DNA of 64,000 nt from the NCBI GenBank assembly GCA_013397435.1, contig VZRG01000031.1, positions 1,244,609-1,308,608 on the forward strand. Direction: 5' to 3'. Shown here one piece after another: positions 1 to 12,774 of this stretch. Origin of the DNA: Erythrocercus mccallii (Eukaryota; Chordata; Aves; Passeriformes; Dicruridae). The first letter of the stretch is position 1. Every line of letters starts with the position of its first letter. The translations under genes and the position numbers were made by a program. The notes below the pieces were generated by a model. It was not told the origin of the DNA and searched no databases. It saw only the letters and a program-made list of their open reading frames with translations.

Positions 1-3000
1 CCAGGGTGTTGCGTGAAAGGATCACTGGATGTTAATGAATAACAAAATGTGTCATTTCCCCTTAGAATTTATCTATCTATCATATACAGTGAAAAAGACA
101 TGTTTGTTTTCTTCTGCCTGTATTTACATGTGTGTCAAAATACGTACTGTTAAACCTGGCCACATGCTTAGGCAGTATGTTGTCTTGTTAGTCTTTTTTT
201 TTGTTATTACTATTGCACACCATCATATATCCCATTTCATAGAAAAAATAAGTACTCCAGTAAAATGAATTTGGACACAAAGATTTGTTTCTTTCTGAGA
301 AGAGTAGCACCTTGTGTTTAAAACTACAATTTTCACAGACAATGAAAAGCTGTTAACCTATTTAAGTATATTGCCACTCATACATCAGCAACATATGATA
401 GAAAATAAAAATGTGAGAAACATCATTAGCGATCCAAACCACAGTAAAATAAATAATATGAAAAAGCAATTTGTGACCACTTTGTAAAATAAGTATTAAT
501 GTTTGACATGATCAATTTTTTTTAATGAGTTACTACTGTTGCCCAATTTATATATTGAAATAAAGAGTTCAGATCTGCAGATGATTTTTAAATAGTTTTG
601 GGAGAAAACACATTCATTTTGCACACAAGCCAAAGCAACACATTAAACAACCCACAAGCCAGTATCAGGCCATTGAAGACTGACTGCACAAAACCATGAT
701 GAGGCAGTTTCTGATCCGCTAAAGTGTAAGTGCAATAGGTAAATTCCAGAAAATAAGAATTGGAAGGTGCTAGTTACTGTATTTCCTTCAGTTCTTCTTA
801 AAACCTTCCTTACTTGCAGGTTTTATTTTTTAAGCATTTGCCCATAGGTTTCCTTAGAATAAATCATGTTCAGAACATGATAAAGTAATCTAAATAAATA
901 TTCCAGTGCCACTTCTAATATTGTTTTGCAGCTGTAAAAAAAAAAAATCAGTGTAACTTTTACATATGGGAAGAATAGTTGCAGGTATCAAATTGCACTA
1001 CATACAAGTAATTTTCTTAGACAATCTAGTAACTGGAAAAATAGTATTTTTAATTTTCTTTACAAATTTTAAAGGCTGTATGTGATACCAATGTTTTCTC
1101 AGGCAATATATGCTGTTTCCTAGAGAAAAGTATGTGGGTTTGAGTGCACACACAGTTTTAACGAAAACTCATTTCACTGTGGGTCTTAATTGTGTTTTTC
1201 AGCAAACTGATTTAAAGTTCCCTGGGGCACACGTACTGTAGGATTGTGACATATCACACCAGGTTAAGTCAAACTCAAAATGTTATGTGATATGACAGCG
1301 TGTAAAACACATGATTAACGCACCCATTGGGAAACTTGGCTGTATGAAAAATGGTGCAGCAGGGAAACTTGGGGCACTCTCTGGTAAATTTTCCTTTTAA
1401 AAAATAATAATTAAAAAAAAAGGACTCAAAAATATAGTACTGTTAGCTTCTGTTTGATATCCACATCTTTCTCCTTTGGATAAAAATGTCATTGTCAAAG
1501 ATTAACACGTATTTGTGGTCAATGCAAAAAAGCAAAAAGTTTTATGCTCTTGGAAAATAATTGATTTTTTGACAATTTAGAGTATGACTATCATGAAGAA
1601 TCTACAAAAGGTTCATAAACTATAATTTTACTTCCTGAAATTATAGATGCAAGCTACACCTTTTCTACAAAGGATGTAAAGGTATCAATTGCCAACACAG
1701 GGAGACCAGGTCTCTTTTCCTCTCTCTGTAAGAGTAATCATATCTTGTGTCCACATTTTCTGGACAGAGAGCACCCACTATTACAGAGGTGTCATGAAAC
1801 AGGGCTATGAGATACACCACATAGATTTCAGATTCTGCTTAGTCCCTCCTGGACCGATGTGGGCCTGATTTTCTGAGTGTGAAAGATTTTAGCCTGCTAG
1901 TAGCTCCTGATTTCTTCCCAAGGGAAGATTTCTCGGGAGAGCTTTTTCTCAAAACGATCTTGGTAAAAACCTATCCTTTCTCAAAATAATCCTGTACAGC
2001 TGTGTGTTTGTGTTTCTCTAGTTTCACCAGTGGGACTAGAGAGGTGTCGTTCCTATTCACCAATCATGTTAAGTCTGTATCAGAACACCTTATAAAAAGT
2101 AGTAGAAATTAGACAATAAAGCCTTCTTTATGCTATTTGCCTTCTAAAATATTTGGAGTCTCTTGTGTCCTACAATGACAGAGCACTGTAAAGAAGCTTC
2201 TAAAATTGCCTTCCTCTGTGATGTGTCAACATCAGTATGGTGCTGGGCAGCACAACTGGCCACTCTTCATTGATGCACTTATTAAGAAACAACAGGTTTT
2301 TATATTTTTAAACAGTCTTTTGTAACAGGAAATTGTGGTGCTATTTGACATTTTTAAAAAATGAGGTTTTATTGGAAGCTTCCCATCCTTTCCTTGCTCT
2401 TCCCATCAGATTTGAATTGAATAGTTAACTTCAACTAAGTTTGATAAGGATGGAGTTTCAAAAATATTGGCTTTCTCTTAGTTTTGTCAAAATAGACAGC
2501 TGGCAGTGGACAAAGATTGTTTTGCCTCTTTTCTCAGAGAAAAGCTTAAATATCTCTCAAACCTAATTAGGTAAAAGAGAATCCAGTGTCACTTACCTGC
2601 AGTGCTCATCTGGATTGGAAAGCAAACCTAAAATTCTTAAAACTTCTTTTTATTGCTAAATGTCTGACAAAATATTAGTTGCCTGTTTTACTACACAACT
2701 ACTTCCTTCAATGCAATAGAAAATGGAAACACAAGAAGTGTGAGATGCTCAAAGTAATCACAAACATGGGATCCTCTGTACCATGACTAAGTGCCAGAAC
2801 ACAGCTGAGCCATGAGTGAGAACAGACAGATCATTTCCAGCAAGGAGAAGCCGACAATCAGTATCACCCTGCTTACTTTCATCATCACTTGTTTCAGGTT
2901 GTGCTGACAGACCTGAACAAGTCCCCAGCTCTGCCAATTCCTAATGAAGGGAGACAGGTATCCTCAGAACAAAGGAGGTGTCCAGCTTGTGTTCCAGCCC

Positions 3001-4397
3001 TAATTCTGCAGTTGTCCTCTGAACTCTTGACTCTGAAGATGATCTAGGGAAAAATTTCTCAAGCCACTGACGTTCCTGAGCACAGCTACCACAGACACTA
3101 CAGGCACTGCAAAGCTCCAGGAAAAAGATCTGTGTTTACTGGAAGAAGGGGTGGATGAAGCTGGACACTGAGGGGCTCTGTGTGAGTCACTTGCCTGTGA
3201 CATGCTCCAGAGTGAGGTAAATCAAGCAGAGTTATTGCAAACATTACAGCTCCCTTATCCATTCAGGTACATTCAGATTAGCTGTAAAGCCCAATACTTC
3301 AATGTTGATATTTAGGCAGAAAATAAAAGTTTATCAATCCACAGAAAGAGAAAGGAAAGCTGTTAGATGTATCTCGTACCCAATCTTGAATACCTTAAAA
3401 ATAATCTAGCTTTTAATTCTGCACTTTTTGAAATTAAGGATCAATTATAATTTGAGATACTGGCATTCACAGTTCCCAGCGTCTTGTCCTATTTTGGTTG
3501 AATTTCAGAATCTGAAATGCTAGGACATTTTAAGGATGACATTTGACTAAGGCATTATTCACTAATAAGATGAGTTTTCTATAACCTATACAGACAGTAC
3601 AAATTCGATTAAGGACAATTGGGGAGAGTGAGTGAGCATCCTTGCAGTGGGATCACTGTGGATGGAGGACCACAAAGAGAACCATTTATGCAGAGTTCCC
3701 ACAGTTCTGTTGAAGCTTTTGCATTCTGACCTGAAGCATCCAACTGTTTTAGACTGAACTTGTAGATCATGCTGAATTATGTTTAACATATTTAAGGGCC
3801 AAAAAGGAAATATTCCCCTCTCTCTTCTTCTAGGAAAAATAAAGCATATGTCCTCTTCCCATCCTCCCACAAGAACAATGAGAGTGGCTTAAAAATCAAG
3901 TGTTAAGACTGTTCAAGCTGTTGATTGGGCTGTGTAAAATTTAAAGGCTCTTATGTCTAAAGTAGAGCCTGCCAAAACCAGATTATCCCTTATAACAATA
4001 ATAATAGTAATAATAATTAATAAAAAATTTGAATATTTCAGTATTTTTTTATTAAGAATTACCTTTTCTTCTGAATTCTGAAACAATATACCTCCTTTTT
4101 TCCCCTTTTGAAATATTTTTTTTTCCTTATGGCAACTTTTGGTAAGACAATTTGGAAATTGTTCTATTTCAAAGAATCTTATACTTGTGATTGCAAAGAA
4201 ATGTCCCAGGTAAATTGCTTTGAATTGACGGTATGCTTGAAATATTAAAAGAAGTTACTGACATACATACACACAAAATAATAAACATAATAATTAAACC
4301 CAGTTCAGGTCAATAAAGATGTTTCTGTGGTCTGGATAGTTTTCTGCAGAATGCTAGAGAAAATTAGTGTGCCAGATACTCTTACAAAACTCTTTGC
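1..4397. other. Gene-free AT-rich DNA
   Basis: No coding region, RNA gene or recognisable mobile element was found. The open frames present are short and uncharacterised. Short A and T runs occur (for example near 936 and 1410), as expected for AT-rich vertebrate noncoding DNA. The only weak hint is a short 'gggcctgatt' stretch near 1860, which resembles slivers of old amniote repeats but is too short to call. Confidence 0.6.
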
Positions 4398-4870
4398 TTA
4401 AAAAAGCGTACTTAGTGCTGAGCCTGCCCACGAAGCTAAAACCTTGTTCAGGCAAATAACCTTCGAGTTCTGCAGGCGCAAGGTAAATGTTCCAAATGTT
4501 TTTGTCAGAGGCAGAGGCACGGAGGAGATCGAATCTCTGTAAGAAAACACGCAGGCAGAAGGAGGATTTGGGAGGCGTGGTGGGATGTCGCTCTCCGGCT
4601 GCCCAGCCAGGCAGCAGCGACAGCAGCTCCAGCAGCCGGGCGGGCGGGCAGGGGACTCAGGTTCCTGGCCCTGAGCAGGGAAGCGGGGTGTGCTGCAGAG
4701 GTCACACATGCTGTCTTTGGGAAGAGAAGGAGGGGGACTTGTGTGTGTGTGTCACTGTGTGTCTGTCCTTTTCATGGCCTGTTAGGCAGGAGGCTCAGAT
4801 GATTTTAGGAGATAGATGCTCTCTGCTTCTCTGCTGCATCCTCACAGCAAAGCCCAACCTTATTTAGTAG
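4398..4870. promoter_or_regulatory. Small CpG-rich, GC-rich patch; candidate promoter or first exon
   Basis: About 300 bases are clearly richer in G+C than their surroundings and hold 15 CpG dinucleotides between 4406 and 4685, while neighbouring kilobases have very few. A GC-box-like run GGGCGGGCGGG lies at 4638-4648. Long frames stay open on both strands (126 codons plus, 103 codons minus), which is what stop-poor GC-rich DNA gives and is not evidence of coding. A donor-like 'aaggtaaatg' sits at 4480-4489 on the plus strand, and an acceptor-like TTTTCTTACAG lies on the minus strand near 4545. It could be an orphan CpG island, a 5' exon of a noncoding or neighbouring gene, or a GC-rich exon. 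Neither a TATA box nor an assignable reading frame is seen, so direction is unknown. Confidence 0.35.
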
Positions 4871-7800
4871 GGCTGAAACCAGCTGGATTATAGTGAAATA
4901 TAATATAGGCCCATAGAAAGGATCTTTTAAAAAATAATTTAAAAACCAAACCACGACACCTATAGATCTTAAAACAAGGGTTGTCTTGTTAAAGCATTTT
5001 AAAACCAACATACACATTTTCAATGTAACATTTTATCTCTGCTGTATATTCCTCTGGGTTGGCTTAAAAATGCCGTAGAAAAGTTATCATTCTCTGCCCA
5101 GTTATATTGGATTCTTCTGTGAGAGGCAGTTGAAGTGATTGAGTAGTAATAGATATGGACATCTCCATTAAAGAATAAGTAACCATGCAATTGTGCTGCC
5201 AGACCAAACAGTGCTCTTACGGGCCTGATCCTTTCTTAAAACAAAATGGTGCAAAAAAATCCTGACCCAGTCTTACTGAGTATACTATGAGTATACTTAT
5301 TCTTTCTTAAGCCTATGTTTTTGCTAATTTCATGAAGTGTGGTGGGTGCTGAACAAACACAGTGAGAAAAGGGCCCATATCCCAAAAGAACTTCCTATTT
5401 GAAAGCATAGCACACCAAAATATAAACAATACATTATGTAGAAACACCAATAAGAAATGCCTTTGATTTATTAGCATGATTGTGGAGATGGCAGGACTCA
5501 CATTTGTTTCTGCTACAGAGAGGTTTCCTCTAGTTTGAATGCATCACTCCTTTCTCTCCTGGTCTGCCAAAGAGCTTCAGAATGAACATGAGGGGGAAAA
5601 GGCTCACTACAGGATTTCAACAATTTATTACACTATAAGGGCTTAATTTTGCCCATTAATCCCAGATCTCTTTCAAATGAAGACATCAAATTATGCCAAG
5701 ATATTGCATGAGATGTGATATTGCCAGCTCTTAGTTGAGGATAGAAAACACGACAAATAATTTCTGTTGGGACTGAGACACAAACTTTTTCTGTAAACTT
5801 GCTCTCTTCCCTAGTTATGCAGTCAGTTTGCATAGCTTTACATGATTAGCCATTGCCTTAACTTCTGAACAGTATCATTAAACATAGCTTTAAGTACTGC
5901 TAATGTGAAAAATTTGCATTCAAGATAAATGTCCATTGTCCAAGAAGTATAAGCTTTATATATAAGGGGATGGGGGGCAGTATTTTAGCTCGAAACCATG
6001 GTTTATAATATTATTGGATATCTGAGCAGTTTTTGTGGAAGACTGTATTTCTCATAAAAACCTCCAAGATGTTCTAGGCAATCCAAGGGAGAAGACAAAG
6101 AACTCCAGACCATGAAGTAAATGAAATCTTATTATTCCTTATTAAAAGCAAAAGGCAGGTCAGATATAATTCAAAAAGTGTCTTGACTGAATATATTTAA
6201 ACCATTTTCACTGAATATACATAAGGCATTTTAACATAACTGAGGGTTGCAAACATCAAAACAAGCAACTGGGTATGTGAATCACTAAAAAACAGGAACT
6301 AACTGATCTGCTAATGTGTAAATGATTTCAAAGTGAATAGCTGGACCTGTGTACCTCTGAAATGAGGCTGGAAACCCTGTGAAGATATACAGGTGTACAT
6401 GCATATAAAACGTAATGGAAATTCAGATCTGTATTCAAACTTGGCAAAACTGATAAATAATATATTCTGTTAACTGAACCTAGGCAAGAGAAATAACCAC
6501 CTTCATTGCACACTTCTGAATTGAAGTCCTCCTTGCAAATTACAAAGCCTTGACTCTGTCTGACTTTTCCTTGCCATTGGAGTTGATACCTCCACATCTC
6601 AACTTTAATTCTTTCTGTCGGTATTCAGTGTCATGTACTGCACCTTTATATTCATGTCAAAGAGGGACTGAAGGAAAAAAAATGGGGAAAACTTTTTATC
6701 CACTTTCCTTGCCCCACCTGAAATACTAGTTCAGCTAAACAAGAATAACAAAATATTCATACCAGGTGTGCAAAAATGAAACCTCAAAACTTTTTTTAAA
6801 TTTTTTTAAAACTTTGATACACCGCAAGCTCCTCATTCTACCCATTTTAAATTTGCTTCCATTTCACTTACGGCTGTTCTTTGCTCTACTGCTCTACTGA
6901 GATTTTTTTAGGCAGTGTGTTTAATTTCTGTGCCCAGAACATTCTCCATGGAGATTTCCAGTGATTGTTGTTTCTTTCCAGACTTTTGAAAAACCTGCCA
7001 GAACCAAGTCTTTGCTTTTGAGGGATAAGACTTGGGAAAAACTGGCCCATTTGAGGCATTTGGTAAACCACAAGAGATCCCTCTTGCCCTGTTCCCTTCC
7101 CCAGAGCCTGTCTCTGCATCATCTCACCAGCCTCTGCCTGCTCCAAGCACCATTCCATGTCCCTCCTGTCTGCTGGCCCTACAGAGGAGTCTGGATCTCC
7201 AGTGTACAGCTGACACCCTGAAGTATTTCTTTGGTATCTAAACCTGAGATTATAGTCAGGATAATCCTGCCTCAGGTAAAGAATGCCTAGATAGCCTGAA
7301 GCTGACCTGGTTAAGAGATCCTGACCATCCACATCAAGCACTGCCACTCTATGTGGCAAGAAGTGATATTTTTGTACAGCATTTCCTGATACTCAATGGT
7401 GAACACATTTTGGTTCTAGGGCATGGAGTGCCACAATGACCTAGTCAACCGGAGTTCAGGTTTCAGATGTGAGATCCTGTGATGCCTATTGTCCTCTTCG
7501 TGCAAGAGAAGAGAGATTAGGTGTGGTTTGATTAGACTCCACTTTCATCAAATTATCCAGGAAAAGTGTATCCACCTTACAGAGGTTCTCTCCTTAATCA
7601 TTCACAGAGCCAACCTGGACCCAAAATCATTGCTGGGACCTTTGACCTCCCTTGGTAATAGGATAAAGACAGCTGATAAAAAGGAACATAATTCCCCCCC
7701 CCCAAAAAAATATTTTACCAAGTCCCTCCTTTCTTTAGCCTCTCCTCTTTTCCTGTGTTCACTTTCATCTCTAATTTATTAATGAATCACACCTTCTATG

Positions 7801-9310
7801 GATGTGTATCTGCTCTGAACTCCTTCAAAATTATGAGAATTTGAATTTAACCTCTTGACCTCTCCAATATGTCTTTCACCTGATGGGAGGAAGGAAAAAA
7901 ATTAAAGGACACATGGATCCAGTTTGCTCCTGCTGGTGAGACAAAGTGCTTTGGCAGGAAAACTGCAAAAGTATGTTGCTTTTTTTCTGGCTTTTGAAGA
8001 ATAGTGGAGATTTTGAAGCTGAATGGGTTTAAGGAATACTTAATGATGAAATACCATTTGCTAAAGGGAGAAGCCAACCAAAATGTAGTTGGTTTTCAAA
8101 TGACACCTGTTACTATTTAGATAAACAGAGCATAAATTTGGGTAGACCTTCCATCAAGAAAAAAATAAAATTATGGCCGTTTGCAAACTGATAGTTCACA
8201 CATTTTTTGTCTCTTTTTCATGAATTGATAACATGGCATGCTTATGGAAATAACAAAATAAAGGGCAGGATTTTTAGGAGTACAAAAAAATCATCATTTA
8301 CTGCAGCAGATTTACAGCTAATTTTTGTAGTACTACTGACACATCCTATCAAATTTGTAGGTTTTCAAATATTATATTACTAGATTTTTGAATCTTATTA
8401 GTGGGTTTGCATGCATTGTGTTATTAAATTTGTTGTTTTCTAATATGATATGAGAAATTGCTATTATATCAATCTTTCCAATAATATCTGCAATTTTAAA
8501 TCCTTATATCATGCTTCTGTTGCATCACAACCAGTAATAAGATATATGTATTATTTTTAGTATTGATTTTTCACTGCAAAATTATCAGGTTCCCATAGTA
8601 TTTATTCATTTTAATTGCCCCTAAGACTGCATGAAGTTAGTAGGATGTTTATTTTGAAATGCAGTGGGGAGGAGAGGAATATTTTATCAATTTACAAAGA
8701 GCTTACAAGACTGGAAATTCTGGAGTCATCACAACAGCTTAGGGCAAAATCCTACTGTTATGCAATATGGTTGTTGAGAAGGGGGGAGTGGAGGGGTGCT
8801 GGCAGCAGAACCAGTCTACTTGTGCACAACTGGGTAGAACAAGGCAGCTGGGGAGAGAAAACGTTCAGGGAAGGTACCCTGGGCTACGTGCTCTGCATGC
8901 TGCCCAGTGCCCAACAGGCCATAGCTGCTGCTGGTTCTCAGAGGTGCTTGGTGGAAGGGTAGCAGGTCCCAAAGGGTAGCAGCCTGTGGGTGAGAGGGCC
9001 CTGCTCCATTCCTGCCCTTTGTCTCAGCACCCAGGTGTGTATAAGGCTATGGTTTACTAGTGAGAACAGCTAAACAGGCCTATCTCAGTGATTTTACACT
9101 ATCTTGAACATCTTCTGACCCTTCTGTGTATTTGGTCACTGTAAATATCCATGAATGAAGATGAATGAATATTTTAGGAGTGAGTTTATATGCTGTCTTT
9201 AACTCACATTCAACTGACTATGCATTTCCTCAGAAGATATTGTTTCTTCTTATTATTACAGAAATTTCCTAGCTTTCATTGATTTATATTTTTAATGATC
9301 TCATACTATT
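4871..9310. other. Gene-free DNA with an isolated 157-codon frame
   Basis: No supported gene. The longest open frame of the window lies here on the minus strand (6886-7359). It has no domain, motif or signal I recognise, and no promoter or splice context that argues for it. A C10-A7 homopolymer pair lies near 7694-7710. Around 5221-5290 a 'gggcctgatcc' start followed by a 'gagtatact' motif resembles an eroded old amniote repeat, but only weakly. Confidence 0.5.
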
Positions 9311-9317
9311 ATTGTAC
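9311..9317. repeat. Left copy of 7-bp direct repeat flanking the LTR
   Basis: ATTGTAC lies directly outside the TGGGTT edge of the LTR and is repeated exactly at 10359-10365 outside the AACCCA edge. This is the expected mark of integration. Retroviral duplications are usually 4-6 bp, so one of the seven bases may be chance or belong to the element. Confidence 0.7.
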
Positions 9318-10358
9318 TGGGTTGACCCTGGCTGGATGCTAGGCACCCACCAAAGTCTCTCTATCATTCCCCTCTGCATCTGGACAGGGGAGACAAAATA
9401 TAAACATTCATGAGTTGAGGCAAGGAGACAGATCACTCACCAAATACTGTCATGGGCAAAATATAATCAAATTAGAGATATTAATTTCATTTATTACAAA
9501 CAACATCAAAGTAGGATAATAAGAAGTAAGACATTAAAAAAACCTTCTCCCCACCCCTCCCTCCTCCCCTGCTCTACCTCGTCCCCTCTGGCAGCCCAGG
9601 GAGACAGGGAATGAGGGTTAAGGTCAGTTCATCACACGTTGGTTCTGCTGCTGCTCTGGGAGAGGAGTCCTTCCCCTGCTCCAACATGAGGTCTCTCTCA
9701 TGGGAGAGAGTTCTCCACAAACTTCTACAACGTGGATCACTCTTCAATAGGGTGCAGTCCTTCAAGCACAGGCTGCTCCAATGTGGGTCCTCAAAGAGTC
9801 AGAAATCCTACCAAGAAACCTGCTGTACTGTGGGCTCCTATTTCCATGAATCTGCAGATCTGGGTCAGGAGCCTGCTCCAGTGGGGTCACAGCCCACTCT
9901 CAGGCATCCACCTGCTTGCTCCACCATGGGTCTTCTCCAGGGGCTGCAGGTGAATCTCTGCATCCCCATGGACCTCCATGGGCTGCAGGAGCACAGCTGC
10001 TTCACCATGGGCTGCACCACAGGCTGCAGGGAAAGTCCACTCCAGCACCTACAGCTCTTCCTCCCACTCCTTCTCCACTGACCTTGGTGTCTGCAGAGTT
10101 GTTCCTCTCACGCATTCTCACTCTGGTATTGTCTAGCCACAATTACATCTGCCCAATAACTTATCTTCTTTCTTCTTAAATGCCTTATCACAGAGGTCTT
10201 GCCACCATTTCTGATGGACCCAGCCCTGGCCAGCAGCACATTTATCCTGGAGCCAGCTGGTGTTTGTTCTGCTGGACATGGGGGAAGCTTCCAGCAGCTT
10301 CTCACAACAGCCACTCTTATAGCCCCCCTGCTTCCAAAAACCTGGCCATGCAAACCCA
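9318..10358 (-). mobile_element. Solo LTR of an avian endogenous retrovirus
   Basis: A 1041-bp element with perfect terminal inverted hexamers TGGGTT...AACCCA and an exact 7-bp flanking direct repeat. The sequence matches, from memory, a widespread avian endogenous retrovirus LTR: the TGGGTTGACCCTGGCTGG edge, the C-rich 'ccccacccctccctcc' stretch, the series of 'tgctcca.tgtgggtcc' segments, and the 'ccatgcaaaccca' edge. I place it on the minus strand because an AATAAA polyadenylation signal then lies at 9490-9495, ahead of a U5-like tail. There is no internal gag, pol or env sequence and no second LTR nearby, so this is a solo LTR left by recombination between two LTRs. Open frames across it are by-products of its GC-rich repeats. 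I do not give a subfamily name because I cannot search a repeat library. Confidence 0.88.
9490..9495 (-). promoter_or_regulatory. Polyadenylation signal of the LTR
   Basis: The plus-strand TTTATT reads AATAAA on the minus strand, about 170 bases before the downstream LTR edge in that orientation. It is the main reason for assigning the element to the minus strand. Confidence 0.5.
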
Positions 10359-10365
10359 ATTGTAC
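10359..10365. repeat. Right copy of 7-bp direct repeat flanking the LTR
   Basis: ATTGTAC, identical to 9311-9317, directly abuts the AACCCA edge of the solo LTR. Confidence 0.7.
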
Positions 10366-12703
10366 TAAATATTTATGTTTTGGGGACATTAGGTGAACTT
10401 TGACAAAGGACTTTGGCCTGAGCTTCTTTCTTTTCTGCATAACTGTGATAATATTCACTACTGTTCAGATCTAAAAGCACATTGCAGTGTAGAACCTGGT
10501 GAAGAATCCTATAGTCTACAAAATGAAAGAACTCAAAGTAAACGATGTCCTTATGAGAAGATTACTCAGAAATTCATCTTTTTAAATTACTAAATCATTT
10601 CAAACATTTTCAAAATTTAATCGAAACAATATGATGTGGCTCTTGATGTTGGCTTCTACAGTTAGTGTGTTATTATTTAAAACTCTCAATTAATATAATG
10701 ACTTGACTGTTGGAACTTCTCTTTGTATTTAAAATACATGCAGACTCTGGCTCCAATTATAAATAGACCATAATTCTAAAGGCTTAAAATTGAAAATTAA
10801 ATTATTCAGAAACAAATGGTTAAATTTAGGCTGTATTACTGAGAAATTATCTTTGCACATTTTAATTTTATTTCATTTACTGTATCCAATCACCCTTTTT
10901 CACCAGCAGATTTTTTTTTGCCATGTCCACATGTATCTCTCTCTATTAACACACGTGCCTTCACACTCTTACAGTTAAATGTAATTTCCTGAGCAATGAT
11001 CTCTGCACGTGTCTAAGCAGGGATAAGTTGGTCTGAGATAGAACTATCTCCTTTTTGAAAAGCTGTTCCACAGAACTCTGATTAGCCACATGACATTGCA
11101 GAAGAGTTCCAATGCTTCTGCTTTCACTGAATCACCAGTAAAATTTCTAATGTCCCAATGGACTTTGCAGAAGCTTCATGGTTTGGCAACAAGAGATGTT
11201 TTTGTAACTTGCAAAAATCAAGTTTTCTTGTATGAATTAGCAGTTGTTATGGAAGTCACTTCTCCTTGATCCACATCCAGTAAAATCAATTTATGAAAAT
11301 GTTTTGCCATGTTTGCCCTCTACTGATGACCAGACTTAACATCTGTTATGATTAGCAGAGAGGTTCCCAAGGATTGAAAAATTTTTGGTTTAAGATCTCT
11401 GTTTAAAGACTTTACATGGTAAAGTCATTTGTCAGTGATCTGGAATCTCTGAATTAAAAATGACCAAATAGATTGCTGCTGTCAAGAAACAAGTGATACT
11501 GGATTATAAACTTGGCAGTCGTTTTTGAGAACATTTGTTCAATCAGCTATAAAGTTATGCCAACCAGATCTATATAGAAAAATTTAACACAGAACATTTT
11601 GTTAGAAAAAGAGGTTCCAAGGCAAGTGACTTTTTTTTCCCTCAAAGTGACATGAACATGATTAGGTTTCCTGTAAAATATGAAAATGTTTAAATAAATT
11701 ATTTTTAGACTTTAAGGCAGATGCTACTTAGTACTGATTGAAACATTTTGCATCATCCTAAATTTACAAGTTTGCATTTTTTTACAAAAACAATGAACAA
11801 ATGAAAAGCAATAGAACATTTTAACCAATGCCATATTATAATCTGTCAGCAGATTATACATGACTATTTTTGGCATGTGTTGATATAAGAAACTACAAAA
11901 TTTAAAAATTATCCTTAAAAAAAAGCCAAAACCCCAAAATGTTTCCAAACAAAAACAGTTTCTAAAAGGGAATATTTTTCAGATTTTATTTTTGAGAATA
12001 GGAATAAAATTTAAAATATTGTTATTTTCCCATAGGTCAGAAATTTACCATTTGGGGCAGATTAGACATTCTTCCATTTTAATTTTGGACTTTATCGAGC
12101 TGAATATTTTCATGCTTGATATTAGAAGCTGCCAGAGAGGAGTGATGAATAAGGCTATCCCAATTTATTATTGGTGTCTTATTTCTGTGTTTACAGTGGG
12201 AAAAAAAAAGAAAAATAACCTAATTCAAAACATATTTCAGAACTAAGGAAACTTAACAACCATCCCCCACTTGAAGGAAAAGCATAAACTCACAGTAAAT
12301 CTTTATCAAGGTAAGGAACAAGTTTACTGCTATGAGTTCAAGTGCTGAAACCACTGAGAGAGTGTTAGCATCTGTGGATATTTTTGTGTCTCCACCATCA
12401 ACAAGATATCTGTTTAACTGGGTTGCCAATACAAAGTCAAGCAGCCATAAACCAGCTGTACACAGCTGTATGCATTCCTCCTACAGAGCCATCTGCAGAT
12501 TTTGCCACAAATCCTGTGTTGGCTCCAAAGGTTTTGGTGCCCTTGGGGAACTGGGGAATTTCTGTGCCTCCAAGCACAAGTTTACTTATTCAGGCACAAA
12601 ACACAGTTCTGTCACCAAAATATTTCTGCCCTACATGGCATCTTGTCAAACAAACATAAATTGATTTTCTTCAGCACCTCAAAGGTGTTACTTTGTTGGT
12701 TTA
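10366..12703. other. Gene-free AT-rich DNA
   Basis: Nothing beyond ordinary noncoding sequence was recognised. Open frames are short and of low complexity. Confidence 0.6.
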
Positions 12704-12774
12704 GGGTTTTTTTGTGTTTGGGGTTTTTTTTGTTTGTTTGTTTGTTTCTTTTTGTTTGTTTGTTTGTTTTGTTG
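12704..12774. repeat. (TTTG)n simple repeat
   Basis: T/G-rich tract made of G-T runs and about eight TTTG units in two blocks separated by 'tttctttt'. It is the strand complement of the A/C-rich tracts at 20810, 29480, 31455 and 55028. Confidence 0.9.

Noticed and set aside
4487..4867. 126-codon plus-strand frame in the CpG-rich patch
   Set aside because: Overlapping frames are also open on the minus strand. Stop-poor GC-rich DNA explains it, and no domain is visible.
9611..10081. 156-codon plus-strand frame
   Set aside because: It lies entirely within the solo LTR, antisense to its inferred orientation, and is repeat-derived.
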